A stretch of DNA of 64,000 bases from positions 64,219,469-64,283,468 of the forward strand of contig CM043963.1 of the NCBI GenBank assembly GCA_014529385.2, read 5' to 3'. This document shows, piece after piece, positions 36,433-47,683 of the stretch (its first letter is position 1; every line of letters starts with the position of its first letter). This DNA comes from Adiantum capillus-veneris (taxonomy: Eukaryota > Streptophyta > Polypodiopsida > Polypodiales > Pteridaceae). Under the pieces are notes generated by a model. That model made no database searches. It was not told the origin of the DNA and was given only the letters and a program-made list of their open reading frames with translations. Position numbers and translations under genes: made by a program.

Positions 36433-36890
36433 ATGAAAGTGTGATTTTAGTCATGCTATCTACAAGTTGATTTTGCTCCCTATGCACTATACACGCACCA
36501 AAACTGGTTTTTGACCTTAGGAATAGGTAGAGCACATCCAGAGGAAGCTATAGAGTGCTTCAAAATACAAAAACTGATTGACCTAAAATAGGTTGTTTAT
36601 CTTAGGCGCGATTTTGTCCGAGTGTCAGAAATGACATTTAAGTACACGGGAGCGTTAAGGATACTCTGATCATGCTAGGCATAAATTTTTGTTGTTGCAT
36701 AAGGAGACTCATAGCTATACCAAATCATCGAAACAAGCTTGCGGTAAGAAAAGTAGCTATTGATGTCTGACACACAATTGAGACTGAGATAGGTAGGAAC
36801 GGCTTAGACTTGGGTTTTTCAAGAGATTAGCTATCTCTTGTAGCCTCCATGCACTGGTGGGGTCAGCTACGTCCCACGGATTGGCAAATT
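36433..36890. other. No gene recognised
   Basis: Flank between the LTR and the decayed paralogue at 36891. No coding frame or element end seen. Confidence 0.4.
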
Positions 36891-37550
36891 TTATATCTGT
36901 GGTTCTCGCTTTGTTAGCATTGATATGGTGAGGCTTGGCAATCGATCGACATTCTTTACCTTATCCTTGCTTTCTTGAAGTTGATGATTAAGAAAATCCT
37001 TGAGTTGTAGTAGCAAATGGTTCTTCATTTTAAGAATGTCCCTTTCTGTTGCAAGGTTTTTCATATAGCCTAATAGCCCTTTCATACCATCTCCTACAAA
37101 TCTCATTAATGAAGTGCAATTGAAAAATGGTGGGGTTCATTTGGTGATGGGGCCTATGGGATACAATTTTCCATCCATCTATAAGTCAATGTGTTTATTT
37201 TCCATCTGATTTCAATGCTTCAATGGCAGAATAAGGAGTTTCACAAAGCCTATTTCTTTTTAAAAAGAGGGGAATATTAATCTTCCAACTCAACATGGAG
37301 ATGATGGATAGCCCTCTTAGCAAGATTCATAGTCAACGCTTGGATATGGGAAAGATGGTGGGTTGGATATTGTGCAGAGAAAGGTGTAGAGACAGAATAG
37401 AATGAGCAAGGAAAATGTGAAATTTTGACCAAAACAGAAAAACAGTGCATTGGAAGGGAAGGAGAATTTTTGAGAAAGGGACACATTCCAAAGACATTTG
37501 AAAACAACACTACATGTGGGGCCCTGAAAAGCGATATCTTGTGCACCCAA
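36891..37550 (-). pseudogene. Decayed paralogue of the 6.5-7.6 kb unknown gene
   Basis: Reading the minus strand from about 37330, the blocks HHLHVELED, YSPLFKKNRLCETPY, MDGKLYPIGPITK, TPPFFNCTSLMRF, GDGMKGLLGYMKNLA and RDILKM line up in order with VYHMHIKLSRE, YEPLHKKNKRGIL, VDGKIYPEHPITN, TPPFRNITSLLN, GDGYSGLYGYTKHLA and SDILKL of the gene at 6459-7559. Stops interrupt it after ELED, before MDGKLYP (where the other copy has W) and within PITK.TPPF, with frame changes between 37290 and 37140. It supports the reality of the family while being non-functional itself. Segment 2 of the family was not found here. Confidence 0.65.
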
Positions 37551-37599
37551 TAAAAAGTTGGAATTTTACCCCCAATTTTGGGTTTTTTTATTTCTTGTT

Positions 37600-40240
37600 C
37601 ACATTTTCAAAAATGATAATTATTTTCTCTCTCTACCATTTCTTACAGGAGGGCAAAAAAGAGACCTCAAACTTTCTCTAATGCAAAGCATGCAAGCATC
37701 GAAAAATGGCTTGCAGATTTGGTTTTACTCGGCCAACATTGGCTCAATTTCAACAATCTTGCACCCAATTGTGCTTGATGAGGCAAAGAAAAAATTATAT
37801 TGGCCAACAAAAAACACATCAACACATCTTTGCTTGCCTTGGGAACATTCTCCAAGTATAAGTTTTGATGATTGTCTTGTTTCACTTTCCATGGATGAAG
37901 AGAGCGACATTCAATCACTTTCAATTGATACCACTAAACCAACACTTTTACTTTGACTAGCACCCAAAGACATTACACCAATAATTTCAATAAGTCTTTT
38001 TGCACTCTTTGGGATGCTAACATTGGTATAAAATTCATCTTCATGAACATGGAGGTGTTGCTTATTGTACATCGTACATGGTAAAAACTGATTCCACCAA
38101 GTAAGGCAATAAAGACTAGCTTAGATACATGAGAAACACAATCTTCCCACATTGTAGAGACTCAAAAAGAGTGTGAACACTTTGATCAACACCAAAGATA
38201 TCCATCACAGCAAGTTGCTTATATTGCACTATCCTTATCATTGTACAATGCGATCAGGCAATTCATGTTCATTAACATAGACTTTGCAAACCAACAAACA
38301 CTACTCTTAAAGCGGAAAGCAATGATGGATTGTCTTGAACTAGAGGATAAAAATATATTCTTTTGTGATGTTTCCACAAAGTATTCCCATCATTCAACAT
38401 CCCTAGAACATCTCTGCCTAGCAGAGTTTGCTAGCTTCTATAGCAAATCACAAGGAAAGAACCACAAGCACAAAAACCCACGAATTATTCAATTCGCAAA
38501 CTTCTGTGCTACAAAGAATCCTGAGAAACACTACCATGAGCTTCGCTTGCTCTTCTTGCCATTTATAGGGGATGAATCCCAATTCCAACCACAATCTAGA
38601 TCACGGAAGGACATGTACGATGATAACCTAGAAACTATTACTTTGAACAAGCTCAAATCATGCAAGAATGACGTAACTTTTGTAAATAACACCACAAAAT
38701 CCATTGATATGTCAAATAATTCACAAACATTCCACTATGAACTAAATCTTGATCTCCCCAAATTTAAACATATCAATGCGCATCAATCTTTCGTCTCCAA
38801 CAAGCTAACTATCTCCAATGAGAAGTACTATTCTCTTGTAGAGAGATTGAAGTTTGAACAACGTTTGATATACGATGACATCATGATCAAGAGACGCACA
38901 CAAAAAAGGACACGAATCCATTTTTTTTAAACAAGAGGTACCAAAATTGGCAAGAGATTCACTCTTCATGCTATTGTGCAAGCTCTAATTACACATTACA
39001 ATACGAACATTGAGATGGGCATTGATTTACCCACGGTGTTGCTAATGGCATCATATAGTGGAAAGCGTGCATTTAACTTGGGTGGCACAAGAATACATTC
39101 AACATTGCATATATTGCTTGTTTTGCAAGACAAACAAACCTCTCAAGTGACCTTTTGCAAAACTTTCACAACTCAACAAGAACTTCAAATTAGTTATCTT
39201 TGATGAGGCTTCTCTCATAGGGGGCAGAATGCTCGATGTCATTGTCTTGAGGCTACGTGCTATCAAACATAATCATGTCCAACCTTTTGCGGGTCTTGAT
39301 GTTGTCTTTTGTGGTGACCTTTGCTAAGCAAGCCAATTTTGAGACCGTTGGATATTTAGCCCACCACAAAAGCCATTCTGATGCTTTGATAACCTCTTTT
39401 TGGAATGCCTACATAAAATGCTATGAGCTCAAGCAAACAATGCATCAATCTAAAACACACTTCATTAGCTCACTCAATTGAGTGAGAATGGGCAACCAAA
39501 ATAAAGAGGATTTACTAACCATGAACTCAACCTTTCAAGATACGCCACACCTTTTCTTCAAAAACAACTTGAAGAACCAACATAATCACCACATTTTCAA
39601 TAAATAGTTACCCCATATGATCCAAGAATGCTACTAGCTTGCCATCCACCCGTCAATTCAAAGCAGGCATGATAGTTGAGATATGTGCTCCAAATATATA
39701 GATCATTGATGGCCTAGTGGATGGAGCAGATGGCATCCTCAAAATGACTGAAACAAAGGGGAATTATTACATAGTATAGATGGAATTCTTTGACAAAACA
39801 ATAGGAAAAACACAACACTCCACAAATCAACCATTGTATCACAATAGCATTATGCCAACATGGACCCCAATATTTGAAATAAAAAACACCTCAAAATTGG
39901 AAAGAGCCCGCAAAACATTGTCTCTAGGATACAACTCCCTATCAAAGCTGCAAATGCATGCACAATACACAAATCGCAAGGACTCCGATGGTGGTTGTAG
40001 CATTTGACCCTATTGGAATCAACGCCCATGTCTTGATCTACACAGTTTTTTCCAGAGTAAAAGACCCTACGAATCTCCCATTCTCAACCCCATTCATTAC
40101 AACCAAATCAAAGTTGACGACATTGTGCTCAAGAAGATTTCTCGACTGCAAACAGCTGCAATATGGCACCCTCTCTACCTCCCATTCGACTCAAACATGC
40201 AAGAACATTTTCTGCCTCAAGCACTGCGATAATTGAGAGC
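37600..40240 (+). pseudogene. Helitron Rep/PIF1-type helicase, decayed
   Basis: Coding sense can be followed across several frames. At 38063-38086 lies YCTSYMVK, matching the YxxxYxxK two-tyrosine motif of Helitron Rep; the preceding LWDANIGIKFI fits the domain. The Rep HxH region was not found, so the 5' part is truncated or too decayed. At 38241-38600 the frame gives the Rep-helicase linker (EHLCLAEFASFYSK; RIIQFANFC; HELRLLFLPFIGDE). PIF1-type helicase motifs follow: a degenerate Walker A (RGTKIGKRFTLHAI, near 38937), GGTRIHSTLHI, Walker B (FDEASLIGGRM, near 39200), VFCGDLC with its following Gln now TAA (39325-39327), CTIHKSQG (near 39960) and YTVFSRVKDP. It would catalyse rolling-circle transposition; this copy cannot. 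Confidence 0.75.
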
Positions 40241-40690
40241 ATGTCTTGCACAATAATCCACTCAAGACTATAGTTAATAAATGTCTACAGATCTCCAAAA
40301 GCTATGCTCCAACCTCTCATTGACTACTTGCAAAACTTGGCAGAAGAAAGCGACCCTATGACACAAAGCATGATTCTCGGTGACTTCGATGTGCATTCTG
40401 ATGTGTCTCAATCCAATTGCAGAAGATTGTGCCAATTATTCTTGATAACTTAATGTGCATTCTGATGTGTCTCAACACAATTACAGAAGATTGTGACATT
40501 CACTGCACACAAAAAACTTTTCCCAGGTCGTCATCAAAGATATAACCATTGCATACAACCCAACACTTGGACCATTCTTGGTTTAAAAAATTCCCCCTTG
40601 CAACATTGTTTCAAACACAACTTTGCTTTTGGTCCGATCACTCCTCCATGCAAGTACTTAATCCAAAACAATAATAGCTTCAAGCAATTT
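40240..40690 (+). pseudogene. EEP (APE-like) endonuclease domain after Helitron helicase
   Basis: Directly after the helicase, one frame reads MSCTIIHSRL, a TAG, then LINVYRSPKAMLQPLIDY (about 40273-40330) and SMILGDFDVHSD (about 40370-40400), the NVYRxP and GDFN-type motifs of the endonuclease/exonuclease/phosphatase family. In another frame WSDHSSM occurs at 40630-40650, matching the terminal SDH motif. A 64-bp tandem duplication (copies beginning at 40390 and 40454) disrupts the middle. Helentron-type Helitrons are known to carry such a C-terminal endonuclease. Assignment rests on three short motifs in the right order. Confidence 0.6.
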
Positions 40691-40866
40691 TAGTACTCTT
40701 CCATTGCAAATATTTACTTGCCCCTTGTTCATTTCTTTTTTCAAACTCCTTCCCTCCCTCATTTAGTTACATTCCACAATCCAACCAGATAAACAAAAAC
40801 ATATTTTTTTCATGTTCTTTCAGAAGTCTATATTATACCTATAAATATCACATATAGCTATTCATA

Positions 40867-40868
<2 letters not shown>

Positions 40869-40960
<92 letters not shown>

Positions 40961-40970
40961 TGAGAGTGAG
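40869..40970 (+). repeat. (TG)n(AG)n microsatellite
   Basis: Uninterrupted TG run to about 40936 followed by AG to about 40960, then short GAGTGAG. Confidence 0.95.
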
Positions 40971-42620
40971 ATACACAGACATATATTGTATGGTTAAAAT
41001 AGCATTGCAATCTACCAATAACAAGCACGCATAAAATATATGCATACAAATTAACATTCATGTATACAAAATACAGCACACATATATAGTATGCATATAT
41101 AAAATTGCCCCTATTATCTCCAAGATTCTATCAATGCATGAATAAGGGCAGATCTAGTGATTTATCACCTTGTTTGTCTTAGCGTCATCCACTTTTTATC
41201 ATATTTGTCTTATCTTAAATTGACATCACGAAATTTCCATAAAAACCTATGTTGACCCTAGGGTATATTTCAAACATGTTTATACACAGCTAGTGCATTT
41301 GTTTCAAACATTACTTACAAATTTGTAAGGGGATTTGCATTGTATAAGATTTGTACACCTTAAACAAATGCCTAATCACATTGTATAAGATTTGTACACC
41401 TTAAACAACATTGATCTCCGCTATCTATATCCACTAGTTACCAAAGCAACCTTTATAAGCACATTTGCATGAATTCTTAGTGTTCGTTTTCTTTCTATGC
41501 CATCTTAAGGATAGTATTGCAAATCGTCCACTAAGACACTGACTTGTCTTTTGCTTAATAGAATTATGTTTGCTCTAACTATTTTGTCGTTGAGTCATAC
41601 TCTTCCCACATAAAACTAAGCCAAATTTTGGGTCCATTTCTACTTTTAAGTTTCTTTTATTTTTGCAAAGACATTTAGAAACTTGAGGAGACAACATACT
41701 GGAACAACATATAGGACATTACTTGGTCTATTGCCCAAATCAAATGTCCAAATAAATCTATAATTTATAGTTGTTATTTTGGCTTGGTCACTCTCGGGTA
41801 GAGCAATAGAGATACATAGTCAGACCTATCCTTTGATAAACATAATAATCAATGTAGGTATCCCCTCACTTTGGAAGACGCACAACTTCTTTCATTAAAT
41901 TGTAAATGACTACATGTGAAAGTCCTTTGTAGATGTTGAAATGATACTAATTCTCAAAACACTCTTGACTATGCCCTTGGTACTACCTGCATAGATTATA
42001 AATAGAAATGTACTTCGTTAAATGTAAAACATCATCCCTTAGAAGTTGCCATCAGAAGCATGACTATGTCCGCACTACCACACCACTTGATACTTGCTTA
42101 TCACTCACCTCAGGTAACAGATTCACCAATTTTATGCAATGATCCCGTTTCATTGTAAATTTGTTAGCTTTGACAGCAGTAGTGTAGATTCGTCAATGTA
42201 TGTAGCACGACCATTGTGTAGAATTGTCGATTTAGGCAACACAATCACACTTCGGATTTATTGGTTAGACAACACACATGCAGAATCATCCGTTTAATCA
42301 ACATGTCCATTGGTGTACGTCTGTCAATTTAGATTACACTAATTAAAAGGCCATCCTATAAGTAGCTAGCCACCCCTATCGTCAATTTGGTTTTGGTAAC
42401 AATTGAGGATAAATTGTCTTTCAACCCTGGGAAATGTAATGAAAATGGCAATTTGAATGATTGTATATTTTTTATATAGAATTAATTTTTTTATGATTCA
42501 ATGAATATTGATACTCTCTACAATTCAAAAAAGGTTGGTTTTCACTCTTGTTTTTCATCCCCAAAAAGCGTTTTCTTTTGGTTTTCTAGAAAAGCATTTA
42601 CATTTTCCTTTTCTTCAAAG
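40971..42620. other. No gene recognised
   Basis: AT-rich non-coding DNA. A short duplication places GTATAAGATTTGTACACC near 41340 and again 41 bp later. Confidence 0.5.
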
Positions 42621-42632
42621 ATTTACCACTTG

Positions 42633-42982
42633 CCGTCAAGGTCGTGGGTCGGAGGGCAGCAGATCCCAACCTTCCATCTACTGTACTTTCTACCGCAGAA
42701 ACTACATCAGCACCGTCAGATGGCTCCCACGTCAGCAGACGGAATCCAAAGACCATCAACCAATGGTTGGCACCCCAATCAGCAGCCGGAATGCAGCCTG
42801 GAGTTGACAGCTCAGTAGCCGGAATCAACCCAGTGCATGATTCACGCTACAGCTGCCACATCAACAAGCGTAATTTGGTGATTGTTAGTCATGTCTGCAC
42901 TGTGCATGGACAGGCTCTACAATTTCGTCAACACTGCCATATGGCAGCAATCCATTGGCCCCCTTCCCCACGACCTTGACGG
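42633..42982. repeat. 16-bp perfect inverted repeat pair
   Basis: CCGTCAAGGTCGTGGG at 42633-42648 and its exact reverse complement at 42967-42982 bound a 318-bp interval. The right copy lies next to the hairpin starting at 42985. It may be the remnant of a foldback element. Confidence 0.6.
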
Positions 42983-42984
42983 TC

Positions 42985-43103
42985 GGGAATGGTCTGTTGG
43001 TGACCATGCCCTTGCAATGCATGCTTCTGCACGGCTCCCGACCTCCGTCGATCGCCATGCAGTCGCCTACATTACAGGGAATGGTCACCAACAGACCATT
43101 CCC
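42985..43103. repeat. 119-nt hairpin, 23-bp perfect stem base
   Basis: Positions 42985-43007 are an exact reverse complement of 43081-43103. Inside, pairing continues imperfectly (CCCTTGCAATG with CATTACAGGG; CTGCACGG with CCATGCAG), leaving a small loop. The form is like a MITE or a plant microRNA precursor; no protein is encoded. Confidence 0.75.
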
Positions 43104-44008
43104 TACCCCTTCTTTTCCAAATAGCTCTACTCTTTGCTTTTTGTCGAACAGCTCTTGCTTTTTACTTTTTCTCAAAAACCACTTGTCTTTTCCCTTGGCA
43201 AAGTGTGTGCTTGGAAAGCATTTGCCTTTTTCTTTTCATCAAAAAGCCCTTGCTTTTTGCTTTTCTCTTTTTCATGAAAAGCACTCCATCTCATATCCTT
43301 AGAATTTAGTATGAACAAGAGTGAAGTCTTGCTATTTTTCCATTCCAGCACTGGTCCCATTCAATTTCTGCTTCTTAAATATTGCTTAGTAGATGAGCTA
43401 TATTGCTAAAGCACAATGGCCATGCAACAAAATCCTTAATGTAGGACCTCTATTGTATCCTTATAAAAAAAGTAAACCAGCAAATTTCTTAGGAAAAAAC
43501 GATGAATTGAAAAAAATCTCGAAATAAATGATGAAAAAAAAAGCTAATAAATTTTGGCGCCGTCATAGGAAAAACGATGAATTCAAAAAATCCCCTACAA
43601 GCACCAACATGTCCCTACAACTGAATGATGCAAATGGGGATCGATGCATGTAAATAATGGGCATGGTGTCACGCGTCACTAACCTTTCATACCAACTTTC
43701 TTTTGCTCATGACAACAAATCACCATTAATTTCGGTGCTATGTACACCATGGCGCATGGGTGAGCAAGTAAAAGCATTCAATCTCACATATTCAAACCGG
43801 AGTGGTATTGTACCAGTGTTCGGGAAAGGTGTGCCTCAACTTAGCCTTGAGTCGGTTGAAAATCAAGATTAGCCGGTTGCAAATGATGGTAAGGGGAAGA
43901 AAACCGGCAAAATACACAAGAAAATAGTCCACCCTATACACAAGAAGATTTAGAAATTTTCTCATATAGGAAAACGGAGTCTTTTTCAATGTTTTTCATA
44001 CAATGCAT
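43104..44008. other. Pyrimidine-rich then AT-rich non-coding DNA
   Basis: 43110-43290 is built of TTGCTTTTT/CTTTTTC words. Around 43490 and 43567 a GGAAAAAACGATGAATT segment is duplicated. No gene. Confidence 0.5.
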
Positions 44009-44159
44009 AACATCATGAGCTTCTGCTCAACAGGCACCGCATACCTAGCTAGGAACGATTGGGGGCAGGGACCGCCGGTTGGGGGGGGGGGGCGGTTCCC
44101 TGCCCCCAATCGTACCTAGCTAGGTATACGGTGCCTCTCTCACAAAAGCTCATGATGTT
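44009..44159. mobile_element. 151-nt foldback hairpin (MITE-like)
   Basis: Ends are AACATCATGAGCTT and its reverse complement. Inside, GGCACCG, ATACCTAGCTAGG, ACGATTGGGGGCAGGGA and CCGCC pair with their complements with only a few mismatches. The centre is a G-run. It could be a MITE, or a transcribed hairpin giving small RNAs. No target-site duplication could be fixed. Confidence 0.7.
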
Positions 44160-44622
44160 GAGGTAAGTCACAATGTGGGAATTATTGTGAGAATCTGTCC
44201 AAAACTTCTTATGCTAGTGTCACTTGCCTCATGGCATTATATCATCTTTTGTCTCAAGGAACTTTGTTGCAATGCCCACATCATTGAGCCCTCTTGCCAC
44301 CCTAGTGTCACTTGCCTCATCGCATTCTACCACCATTTGCCTCAAGGAACTTTGTTGCTATGCCCTCATCATTGAGCCCTTTGGCCACCCTAGTGTCACT
44401 TGCCACATGGCATTCGATCACCATTTGCCCATTCTCCCTCTCACCCCCAACATCCAAGATCCCTCATTTAAGAGGGAAGGTGAGGGGATCCATGATGAGC
44501 AAGTGGGACGCACATCGTGAGGCCACGCTTGATTCTTTTAAAAAGCAAGCGTGGCCCAAAAGTAAACGTGATTGGCAAGTCCCCCAATGCATGTTTATCA
44601 TTAATAAGAAAATAAAAGAAGC

Positions 44623-44996
44623 TCCTGAGGTCCCCAAAGAGTTGGTCTAACGGTAAGGCTTTGGCCTCAACCTACGGGTCGTGGGTTCAAATCCCTCATT
44701 GGGTCACCTCTAGAGGGACACCTTGTGCTCACTTGGTGTCCATGTTGCTAGGGCTCTTACCATTGGACACTCGAGTGCATCCTCCTCCTAGGGTGGGTCA
44801 CCCGAGTAGATTCCTAGCTGGTTGCTACGAGTTCTCTCCGTCGTTCCCAGCCTGTGGTGCATCAATTAGGTGGCCATGGTGATGCCTACATGTGGCTCTT
44901 GCCCGATGGTACGCGGCCCTTGCCTGACCATGTTTCATGGCTAATATTTGGAAGGGATAAGCACCTTCCCCTGGGGTGCGTCGCAAAAAAAAAAAG
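44623..44996 (+). mobile_element. tRNA-derived SINE with poly(A) tail
   Basis: A tRNA-like head has box A (TTGGTCTAACGGTAAGG, 44642-44658) and box B (GGGTTCAAATCCC, 44683-44695) at Pol III spacing. A body of about 290 bp without coding sense and an A-rich tail (from about 44985) follow. AAAAGAAGC at 44614-44622 and again at 44997-45005 is a plausible target-site duplication. SINEs are transcribed by RNA polymerase III and moved by LINE enzymes; no LINE is visible here. Confidence 0.75.
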
Positions 44997-45429
44997 AAAA
45001 GAAGCCCGTGGGTACATGACCGTGAGAATATATATATATATATAAATAAACAACTCCTGTAAGCATGGTGGCCTCAAGAAGCATGTACAAAGTCATGTAA
45101 GTGGACGAGTCAACAATGTCAACCTTCAGAGGCTCGCTTTTCAAAGGAATTTTGAAATCTAGGTTATAACTTATTGATGCGAGATTTTTTCTACGTTCTG
45201 AGTGGGAGAGAGAGAGAGAGAGATAGTGTGTTTCATCACCACGCCTTGAGTTCAAACTTCATCTGGCAGATCTTTGGGGGTCCTAGTACAACAGTGGCGC
45301 CACTTTACCCCTACTCATGTCAAATCTTTATAGGAGATCTTTACCAGTGAACAGCTTCAATAATGGGCAATCTTACTAATTGAAATAGGTGCCGATCTTG
45401 TCTGCTTGGATTAACACAAACTTCAATGT

Positions 45430-45785
45430 GCTTCCCTGTGTGTGTGTGTGTGTGATCCGTGCACAGAATGGTCATTTTCAGGTCTCCATTCCCGTTCCCA
45501 TTCCAACTTCCCGTTTCTAATCCCCGTTCCGTGTTTCAAATGTGAGTATCCATACACGGTGTGGCATTTCATGCCCATTGCCGTTCCCCGTTCTGGGTAG
45601 CTATTGTGTGTGTGTGTGTGTGCACGTGTGTGATCCGTGAACAATTGTCATTTTCAAGTCTCCATTCCCGTTCCCATTCCAACTTCCCGTTTCTAATCCC
45701 TATTCCGTGTTTCAGACGTGAGTATCCATACACGGAGTGGCATTTCATGCCCATTGCCGTTCCCCGTTCTGGGTGGCTAATAGCT

Positions 45786-45825
<40 letters not shown>

Positions 45826-45978
45826 TGATCCGCGCACGGAATGGTCATTTTCAAGTCTCCATTCCCGTTCCCATTCCAACTTCCCATTTCTAATCCCCAT
45901 TCCGTGTTTAAGACATGAGTATCCATACACGGAGTGGCATTTCATGCCCATTTCCGTTCCCCGTTATGGGTAGCTATT

Positions 45979-46048
<70 letters not shown>

Positions 46049-46352
46049 TGCACAGAATGGTCATTTTCAAGTCTCCGTTCCCGTTCCCATTCCAACTTCC
46101 CATTTCTAATCCAGTTCCGGTTTCGGACGTGAGTATCCATACACAAAGTGGCATTTCATGCTCGTTGCCCTTCCCCGTTCTGGGTAGCTATGGTGTGTGT
46201 GTGTGTGTGTGTGTGTGTGTGATCCGTGCATGGAATGGTCGGTCTCCATTCCAACTTCCCGTTTCTAATCCCTGTTCCGTGTTTCAGACGTAAGTATCCA
46301 TACACGGAGTGGCATTTCATGCCCGTTGCCGTTCCCCATTCTGGGTAGCTAT

Positions 46353-46423
<71 letters not shown>

Positions 46424-46425
46424 CT
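45430..46425. repeat. GT-cored minisatellite, five copies
   Basis: Five tandem units begin GATCCGTGCAC or close variants at about 45454, 45631, 45828, 46043 and 46220 (spacings 177-215 bp). Each unit contains ATGGTCATTTTCAAGTCTCC, CCGTTCCCATTCCAACTTCC and GAGTATCCATACACGG, and ends in a (TG)n run, sometimes extended by (AG)n. Unit length varies mostly with the microsatellite. Confidence 0.92.
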
Positions 46426-46439
46426 TACCAAGATCAAAC

Positions 46440-47683
46440 CTTCAAAAATCTACCACCTTTACGTAGATAAAACCTTACCACAATCGCGCAGATAGGGTGT
46501 GTAAAGCACACCACAGGTGCCATGGTTCAAGTGTGGAGTCGGAGTCTACACAGGATTTCAGGAGGCCTAGGTGGCCACAAGGGTGTGTGGCCAAGCTAAC
46601 TATAAATTTAGGCACGCTCTGTGAACAGCCTGTCTATATAAAGGGGACTCCTATGGTTTGATGGTGAGCTTATGTCAATGTAAGAGCTCTTCACGAGAGG
46701 CTACGACACCTTCAGCACAGTATTAATCAATGTTATTGCAAACATATACAAAACTGGCACACACACACACACAGCCTTCCTTTAGTAACGTTCTGAGCAA
46801 AAAGAAGAGAAATTGTATGCTCCTCATGCTGATTAAAAACTATCTTGCCAATGCAAATCAAGTGCTCTTAGGTAATGTATACACTGGTTATCAGTAATGC
46901 ATAACTGGTGTAGCTATGCGAAAACGGCATAGTTAGAAGACTTGTTAAGACAAATGACTGGCGCGCGTGTGACCATGCAAGAGACAATTATTTCAAAAAC
47001 TGACTGATAACTATGCATCACGTGATCACTGTACCACTAGAACACAGGAACTCGAACCTCATAAGAATGCTTAAATACTTTGCAATCTCGCCTTATCTGA
47101 AGCATACCTTTCTGGCTTGAATTAGCATTTGTCATTGGTATTTCATCACCGAAACGTTTGTTACAATGACTAATGTGAGATACACTTCGCAACGTAGAGC
47201 CAGACTACATGATTGTTATCGATCCAATTCTTACAAAGTCCACAATATACAATTGCAACCTTCTCCCTGCAAACATCTGACACAAGTTAGAACGCAAGGT
47301 TACAACAAGCGCGTGAAGTGTCTGAACATTAGAATTCTTCTTAAACACAATAAATCATAGCAACGTCAACTTCCTGTATGAAAAGTCTCTATATAGGTGA
47401 AGAGACCTAAAAGGCCCTGCCCACACGGGATGCCCAAGAAGGGTTGGGGATATACATGCGCTTGCTAAACCGGGTAAAGAGGTCCAACAGTGACCCATGT
47501 GTAGTGGATGAACGACATTTGGCGGAATAGAACGTGCCAAATTCCGTTACACACTCCAAAAGATTCAGCATTATCAAGAACACCATACGCAGGTCACATA
47601 ATATACATGTTGGCCTCTAGAAGGCAGCTTACAACCAGAACAGTCTTATAGTTCTCCTTTGAACACCAGAACCAGAACAACCT
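46440..47683. other. Non-coding flank and 3' region of the BIR-like gene
   Basis: No coding frame of note. The right end is probably the 3' UTR of the minus-strand receptor kinase gene; no clean AATAAA was seen. Confidence 0.45.

Noticed and set aside
43553-43575. Plus-strand TTTTGGCGCCGTCATAGG as a primer binding site
   Set aside because: Only the first nine or so bases fit; no LTR edge or gag follows.
44634-44706. Possible tRNA gene from box A and box B
   Set aside because: No complete cloverleaf with acceptor stem; the sequence continues into a body with a poly(A) tail and flanking duplications, so it is a SINE head.
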